Assembly: GCF_900102485.1 (NCBI RefSeq)
Contig: NZ_FNBX01000002.1
Coordinates: forward strand, 210,295-274,294
Reading direction: 5' to 3'
From: Desulfovibrio legallii
GTDB taxonomy: Bacteria > Desulfobacterota > Desulfovibrionia > Desulfovibrionales > Desulfovibrionaceae
Length of the DNA: 64,000 bases
Shown piece after piece: positions 60,119-64,000 of the stretch; positions within the stretch are counted from its first letter, which is position 1; each line of letters opens with the position of its first letter. Both the position numbers and the translations under genes were made by a program. The notes beneath the pieces are model-generated. The model saw nothing but the letters and a program-made list of their open reading frames with translations, was not told the origin of the DNA and searched no databases.

Positions 60119-60907
60119 CTACCAGCTGCTCCAACCACCATCTACCATGATATTCTGTCCAGTCACATAACGTGATAAGTCGCTGGCGAGATACAGCACA
60201 GTTCCCACCATATCCTCTTCTGTTGCCATACGTTTCATTGGCGTGCGTTTTTTGTACCGTTCGGTAAATGCCTCTGGCTGGTTGCGCCATATGCCGCCGG
60301 GGCAAATGCTGTTGGCGCGGATGTCAGGAGCAAGCACCGTGGCGAACCAGTGCGTCATTTGTATGAGGCCGCCTTTGGATGTGGCGTAAGCAATGGGATT
60401 GCCCATGTTCGTGCCGTCGTACAGGCTCATATCAGGCCCAAGCACGCCGTAAATGGAGGCCACATTGATGATGCTGCCCCGGCCAGATTTTTTTAGGTAT
60501 GGGATGGATTCTCGGCATAAGGTAAACGGTGCAGTGAGGTTGACTTCGAGAGCTTTGCGCCACGTTTCTGTTGTTTGGCGTTCAATATCCGTTACCCAGC
60601 CAGGGAGGCCACTGGTCCCTACAAAACCGGCGTTGTTGATCAGGATATCCAGGCCGCCCAAAGCTGCAGCTATCCGGTGGGGGACAGCATGTACTTGGGC
60701 ATCCTCAGCCAAGTTGCAAGGAACAGGCAGGACAGGCACACTGTACTTGGCGGCTATGGCCTCACACAGCCGGACACAGGTTTGTTCTTGCAAATCCAGA
60801 ACTGCCACGGCGGCACCATGTGCTGCTAACTCAAGGCAAATGGCTTGGCCGATATGTCCGGTAGCGCCAGTAACGAGCGCGACCCGTCCTTCCAAAGAAA
60901 CATCCAT
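60119..60907 (-). CDS. ptmA: SDR oxidoreductase, PtmA-like (nonulosonate locus)
   Basis: 262 aa short-chain dehydrogenase. VALVTGATGHIGQAICLEL, NNAG, catalytic Ser-Tyr-Lys region IINVASIYG...NPIAYATSKGG, C-terminal YVTGQNIMVDGG. In C. jejuni PtmA acts in the amino-sugar supply for legionaminic acid; the same neighbours in the same order support that name. The start overlaps the previous stop by one base (TAATG). The 180-bp gap towards the IS remnant (59939-60118) is AT-rich with no gene. Confidence 0.75.
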   Translation of the reverse strand: MDVSLEGRVALVTGATGHIGQAICLELAAHGAAVAVLDLQEQTCVRLCEAIAAKYSVPVLPVPCNLAEDAQVHAVPHRIAAALGGLDILINNAGFVGTSGLPGWVTDIERQTTETWRKALEVNLTAPFTLCRESIPYLKKSGRGSIINVASIYGVLGPDMSLYDGTNMGNPIAYATSKGGLIQMTHWFATVLAPDIRANSICPGGIWRNQPEAFTERYKKRTPMKRMATEEDMVGTVLYLASDLSRYVTGQNIMVDGGWSSW

Positions 60908-61626
60908 TAATTATGCACCTGTTGATGGGCAAGCAGAAATTCTGCAAATGCCAGGTCTAGCGCGTCGTCGATGTCCACAGCGCGTTCGCGCGGTAAAACC
61001 ACTTGGCGCACATGCCCGGCCATTAGAGAGTTCTGCCGCAGAATGAAAGTGGGAGACAGCACATAGGCCGCAGTAGTCATATCAAAGAGCGGTGGAACGT
61101 CTTGACGCCGACAATAGCCTACGGAAGGCGTTTGGGCAAGGTGAACCATCCCATCTGGGGTTTGACTAACCATATTGAACATGGGGTGCCGCGCGGCCGG
61201 TGTGGTGGTTATGACCGCATCGCAGCCAGTGTTGCTAAAGACCGCAAGGCAGCGCTCTACATCGTCTACGCTACGCAAAGGTGCCGTGGCTGGCAGCGAC
61301 AGAAAAACATCACACGGCCCGCCCTGTTCCGTGCAGCCCACTTGCCGCAAGGCATGCCGCCAAGCCTCCCATTCCGGGCTGTCGTCAGTTGCTAGCTCTG
61401 GGGGGCGCATAAAGGGGGTTTCTGCGCCCCACTGACGGGCCACAGCCGCAATTTCCATGTCATCCGTGGACACAATGATGCGTTTGACCGCTGCGATCTG
61501 TTTGGCGGTTTCAATAGGGTAGGCAATAAGCGGCTTGTCGACAAGCCGTCTGATGTTTTTCCGGGGTACCCCCTTGGACCCGCCCCGAGCGAAAATAAAA
61601 GCATACACTATTGGTTGGCGCGCCAT
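60907..61626 (-). CDS. legF: CMP-nonulosonate synthetase (NeuA/LegF/PtmB-like)
   Basis: Activates a sialic-acid-like sugar with CTP. 239 aa. AFIFARGGSKGVPRKNIRRL is the nucleotide loop, followed by KRIIVSTDDMEIA, FLSLPATAPLRSVDDVE and YVLSPTFI. ATG at 61626 with AGGAG five bases upstream; a GTG two codons earlier is possible. It overlaps the upstream gene's 3' end. By order it matches PtmB/LegF, the CMP-legionaminate synthetase; a CMP-Neu5Ac synthetase cannot be excluded by sequence alone. Confidence 0.82.
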   Translation of the reverse strand: MARQPIVYAFIFARGGSKGVPRKNIRRLVDKPLIAYPIETAKQIAAVKRIIVSTDDMEIAAVARQWGAETPFMRPPELATDDSPEWEAWRHALRQVGCTEQGGPCDVFLSLPATAPLRSVDDVERCLAVFSNTGCDAVITTTPAARHPMFNMVSQTPDGMVHLAQTPSVGYCRRQDVPPLFDMTTAAYVLSPTFILRQNSLMAGHVRQVVLPRERAVDIDDALDLAFAEFLLAHQQVHN

Positions 61627-62546
61627 ATCCACTCCTGCTGTGCGGCTGCACGTTCAACTGCGTCCACATATGACACAACGTCAAGTCCCTGAGAAAATGT
61701 GCAGCAAGGTTCTGTCTTCCCTGCTAGTACAGCCTGCATCTGCAACCGGTATGAGGTGTTTCCATCGACCCTATAAATTTTCACCTTTTCACCATGATGG
61801 AGCGTGCCATCCAGCAGGTTTAGGTAGATGCCACCACCTTCGAGGATTGCCACAATCTCTCGCCGCGCCGGCGATTGCAAATAGTCCAGATGGATGCTGA
61901 CCTGAGGGCAGCCTTCATGCTCTGCAAGAATTGTTACGGTATCATCACTTTCGATGTCCAATGAAGAGAGTTTGCCGACTAAGGCGGCCACCCGTCGCCA
62001 AGGCCCGGCAAACAGGCAGGCCAGATCCAACTCGTGCGAGAGGTCTCGCAACACGCCGCCACCCCGCCCTCTGAAGGCGGAATAGCATTGACGGTAATCC
62101 TGGTTAGGCCGCCAAGATGGAAGGTATTGCCCCACGTGTAATTGCAATGCCAAGAGTTTTTTGTCTTTCAGAAGCGTTTGCAAGTCTTGGACTCCAGGGT
62201 GAAAGCGTAGGTTGTAAGCAACTAGAGTGCACCGCCGTTGTGCGTCTGTCAGCCAAGGGCCGATTTCTGTTGCGGTTTTCACCAAGGGTTTTTCTACCAG
62301 AGTCAGGCGAGGGGCCAAGCTCGATACCACCCGTACATGTGCAGCGTGCAGCGCCGTTGGTGTGGCGATAATAGCAACATCCGGCGAAAAATTCGCTGGT
62401 AACTCACGAAAATCTTTAACAGAAGGAAACGGCAATCCGTTGCGCGAGCTGATACAAAAAACGGAGGCTCCAAGTTCAAGAGCAAGACTGGCATGGCGCA
62501 TTCCGATAGAGCCGCAGCCCCAGATGAGAACACTTGGCTTGTTCAT
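61608..62546 (-). CDS. Gfo/Idh/MocA-family oxidoreductase (PtmF position)
   Basis: 312 aa NAD(P)-dependent sugar oxidoreductase. VLIWGCGSIGMRHASLALEL, DVAIIATPTALH, and the conserved LVEKPL with the catalytic-region Lys; GGGVLRDLSHELDLACLF holds the active-site His. It occupies the place of ptmF in the C. jejuni locus. Start overlaps the ptmE stop by four bases (ATGA) and its end overlaps the CMP-synthetase start, so the block is tightly coupled. Confidence 0.8.
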   Translation of the reverse strand: MNKPSVLIWGCGSIGMRHASLALELGASVFCISSRNGLPFPSVKDFRELPANFSPDVAIIATPTALHAAHVRVVSSLAPRLTLVEKPLVKTATEIGPWLTDAQRRCTLVAYNLRFHPGVQDLQTLLKDKKLLALQLHVGQYLPSWRPNQDYRQCYSAFRGRGGGVLRDLSHELDLACLFAGPWRRVAALVGKLSSLDIESDDTVTILAEHEGCPQVSIHLDYLQSPARREIVAILEGGGIYLNLLDGTLHHGEKVKIYRVDGNTSYRLQMQAVLAGKTEPCCTFSQGLDVVSYVDAVERAAAQQEWIWRANQ

Positions 62547-63583
62547 AGTTGTAAGAATTCATTTTGTGCGCGTTCATAATCTGGAAGCCGCCCGATGTCC
62601 AGCCAATATTCGTTGGTTTCCATGATTCGGGGCCGTTGCCCGGTTTCCAGCAACTTTTGGAACAGATCCGGCATATCAAAAAAGGTTTTTGGCGGGATCA
62701 AAGGGAGTGCTGCAGGTGAGAGCGCGTATATGCCGGTGCTGATGTGAACGTTTATATTGGGTTTTTCTTTGATGCCCGTAAGGTTGCCCTGTGTATCGCT
62801 CTCCACGACGCCATAAGCCATCTGCACGGAGTGTTTGCGGACCACCATAGTGGCCGGGCTGTTGTGGGCCAGGTGCTCATGGAGAAGGCAGCGCATGTTG
62901 AGATGTGTCAAAATATCCGCATTGGCCACCAGGAGTGGAAGAGTCTGCGGCGGTAAAAGAGAAAGTGCGCCAGCCGTGCCCATGCGTTTGGGTTCTTTCA
63001 AGTATTGGATATGGCAACCGAAATGTGTTCCGTCGCCAAAATATTCAATAATTATATCAGCGAGATAATTTACCGCCAAAAAAAAATGGCGAAAGCCCAC
63101 ATTGATGAAATTTTTAAGCACTATTTCTAGGATGGGTTTTCCGCCGATATGTAGCATGGGCTTGGGGCAATTTTGAGTTAGCTCGCCTAAGCGTGACCCC
63201 AGGCCACCAGCCATAAGTACTACATTGTTCGGCAAGGGGCTTACGCTCTGCAGCCTTTTTATGCTCCAGACGTGATGTACTGTCCCAGCCTCGTCCAGTA
63301 CGGGCAAGTGACTCAAGGAGGCTTCTTCCATCATCCGCAATGCCTGTACTGCAGATGTGGCGATATTTACGTGTCGCGGTGTAGGGTTCATAACATCACG
63401 GACGCAACTTTCCAGCGAAGCATCAGTCAGCAGCCCACGACGGATATTGCCGTCAGTAACAACGCCTATCAGTTTGTCCTCGCTATCCGTCACCAACGCG
63501 AATTGTTCGCCGGTTGCGTTAATAAGTGTTAATGCGTCCCGTACGGATTGCTTGGGGAAAAGACGTAGTGTCCTCCAATCCAT
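62543..63583 (-). CDS. ptmE: Sugar-1-phosphate nucleotidyltransferase with N-terminal CBS pair (PtmE-like)
   Basis: 346 aa. Two CBS domains (~1-118; LINATGEQFALVTDSEDKLI, LLTDASLESCVRDVMNP, LSHLPVLDEAGTVHHV) precede a nucleotidyltransferase with GGLGSRLGELTQNCPKPM, LVANADIL and AYGVVESD. In C. jejuni PtmE makes the GDP-linked GlcNAc precursor of legionaminic acid. The CBS pair may sense adenine nucleotides. The start shares a base with the previous stop (TGATG). Confidence 0.83.
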   Translation of the reverse strand: MDWRTLRLFPKQSVRDALTLINATGEQFALVTDSEDKLIGVVTDGNIRRGLLTDASLESCVRDVMNPTPRHVNIATSAVQALRMMEEASLSHLPVLDEAGTVHHVWSIKRLQSVSPLPNNVVLMAGGLGSRLGELTQNCPKPMLHIGGKPILEIVLKNFINVGFRHFFLAVNYLADIIIEYFGDGTHFGCHIQYLKEPKRMGTAGALSLLPPQTLPLLVANADILTHLNMRCLLHEHLAHNSPATMVVRKHSVQMAYGVVESDTQGNLTGIKEKPNINVHISTGIYALSPAALPLIPPKTFFDMPDLFQKLLETGQRPRIMETNEYWLDIGRLPDYERAQNEFLQL

Positions 63584-64000
63584 CAGTTCCTCGCCATATC
63601 ATAAAACATTTTTTTTAGTATGCCCTTTAGGGGGAAGGTTAGCAAGGTGTGGGCGATGGCATCGCTCGTACCGTTTTTTTCATACGGGTTCGGCGTATTT
63701 TTGGCCAGGGCGCGGCGTTCTGGCGCTGTCGTTTGCGCTAGGGCGGCGGCAATGGCCTTTTCACGTGGCTCGCAATGCAGCACGGCCGAGGAAACTATGC
63801 GGCCTTCCTGTCGATGTCCGATGTTGACGACGGGAACTCCAAGGGAGGGGACCTCTATAATGCCGCTGGAGGAGTTCCCTGCCACGCACAGGGCGTGTCT
63901 TGCAGCGGAAAGGTACAGTAGCGTCCCAAGAGACTGAAAAAAACGTACACGTTCCGGGTACGCCGCGGCATAGTGCTCGATGTATTGATTGATGTTGTAG
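63583..64000 (-). CDS. legG: UDP/GDP-GlcNAc 2-epimerase (hydrolysing), NeuC/LegG-like, 5' partial
   Basis: C-terminal ~139 residues; the frame is open to the window edge. NINQYIEHYAAAYPERVRFF, QSLGTLLYLSAARHALCVAG, NSSSGIIEVPSLGVPVVNIG and HRQEGRIVS are characteristic of NeuC/LegG-type hydrolysing epimerases, which release a free 2-epimer sugar for condensation to a nonulosonate. It directly precedes ptmE, as legG (ptmD) does in Campylobacter. The N-terminal domain lies outside the window. Confidence 0.85.
   Translation of the reverse strand, partial: YNINQYIEHYAAAYPERVRFFQSLGTLLYLSAARHALCVAGNSSSGIIEVPSLGVPVVNIGHRQEGRIVSSAVLHCEPREKAIAAALAQTTAPERRALAKNTPNPYEKNGTSDAIAHTLLTFPLKGILKKMFYDMARN

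Noticed and set aside
60075..60305. Small frame overlapping the 3' end of the PtmA-like gene
   Set aside because: Alternative frame of a clear SDR gene; no domain.

Overview
The window looks like a chromosomal segment of a GC-rich sulfate-reducing deltaproteobacterium, most likely family Desulfovibrionaceae. This is inferred from gene content: an FAD/Fe-S D-lactate-dehydrogenase-type enzyme, a multiheme cytochrome c with a DsrM/NarI-like membrane domain beside an HdrD/DsrK-like Fe-S protein, a vitamin-B12-dependent ribonucleotide reductase, a short GNAT-type N-acetylglutamate synthase next to argF, and a DUF362 ferredoxin-like protein. No rRNA or tRNA genes and no CRISPR array were seen.

Layout. 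1-3.7 kb: the end of a chemoreceptor gene, then a minus-strand group (TauE/SafE transporter, YitT protein, amidohydrolase). 3.9-8.9 kb: pyrB-pyrC behind what looks like a pyrL-type leader peptide and attenuator, then an aldehyde dehydrogenase and a MEMO-family protein. 9.3-18 kb: lactate-dehydrogenase-like protein, upp-uraA-esterase operon, DUF362 protein, a secreted Ala/Pro-rich protein and a shikimate-kinase-like protein. 18.3-20.6 kb: nrdJ.

20.9-33.9 kb is an acetoin/2,3-butanediol catabolic locus: butanediol dehydrogenase, the sigma-54 activator AcoR, and an operon of E2, a Lin0512-family protein, E1 alpha, E1 beta, AcoX, a DUF6506-like protein, an SDR acetoin reductase, a second E2, and E3. 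Both the butanediol dehydrogenase gene and the operon carry a -24/-12 promoter and a shared TGTTC-N7-GAACA palindrome, so AcoR probably controls both.

34.7-45.0 kb is the most interesting part. A LipB-LipA fusion is followed by an 11-haem cytochrome/NarI-like membrane protein, a GcvH-like lipoyl carrier and an HdrD-like protein with two complete CCG domains. Next come an LplA-LplB-DUF116 fusion, a LipT-like flavoprotein and two radical-SAM proteins resembling LipS1/LipS2. I read this as a membrane redox complex working on a protein-bound lipoyl group, together with its own lipoate assembly line. The acetoin dehydrogenase just upstream also needs lipoate.

45.2-50.4 kb holds two glycosyltransferases, a periplasmic histidine acid phosphatase and an arginine-biosynthesis pair. 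50.7-64 kb is a visibly AT-richer surface-glycan island: several glycosyltransferases, a capsule-type protein, a broken IS3-family element beside a truncated gene, and a nonulosonate (legionaminic-acid-type) block in the same order as Campylobacter jejuni ptmD-E-F-B-A, running off the right edge.

Intergenic gaps carry several repeat families: two sites of tandem hairpin-arm units between convergent genes, a three-copy dispersed repeat with a GGCATTTCAA hairpin, a G/C-run module, and a 120-bp direct repeat upstream of lipBA.
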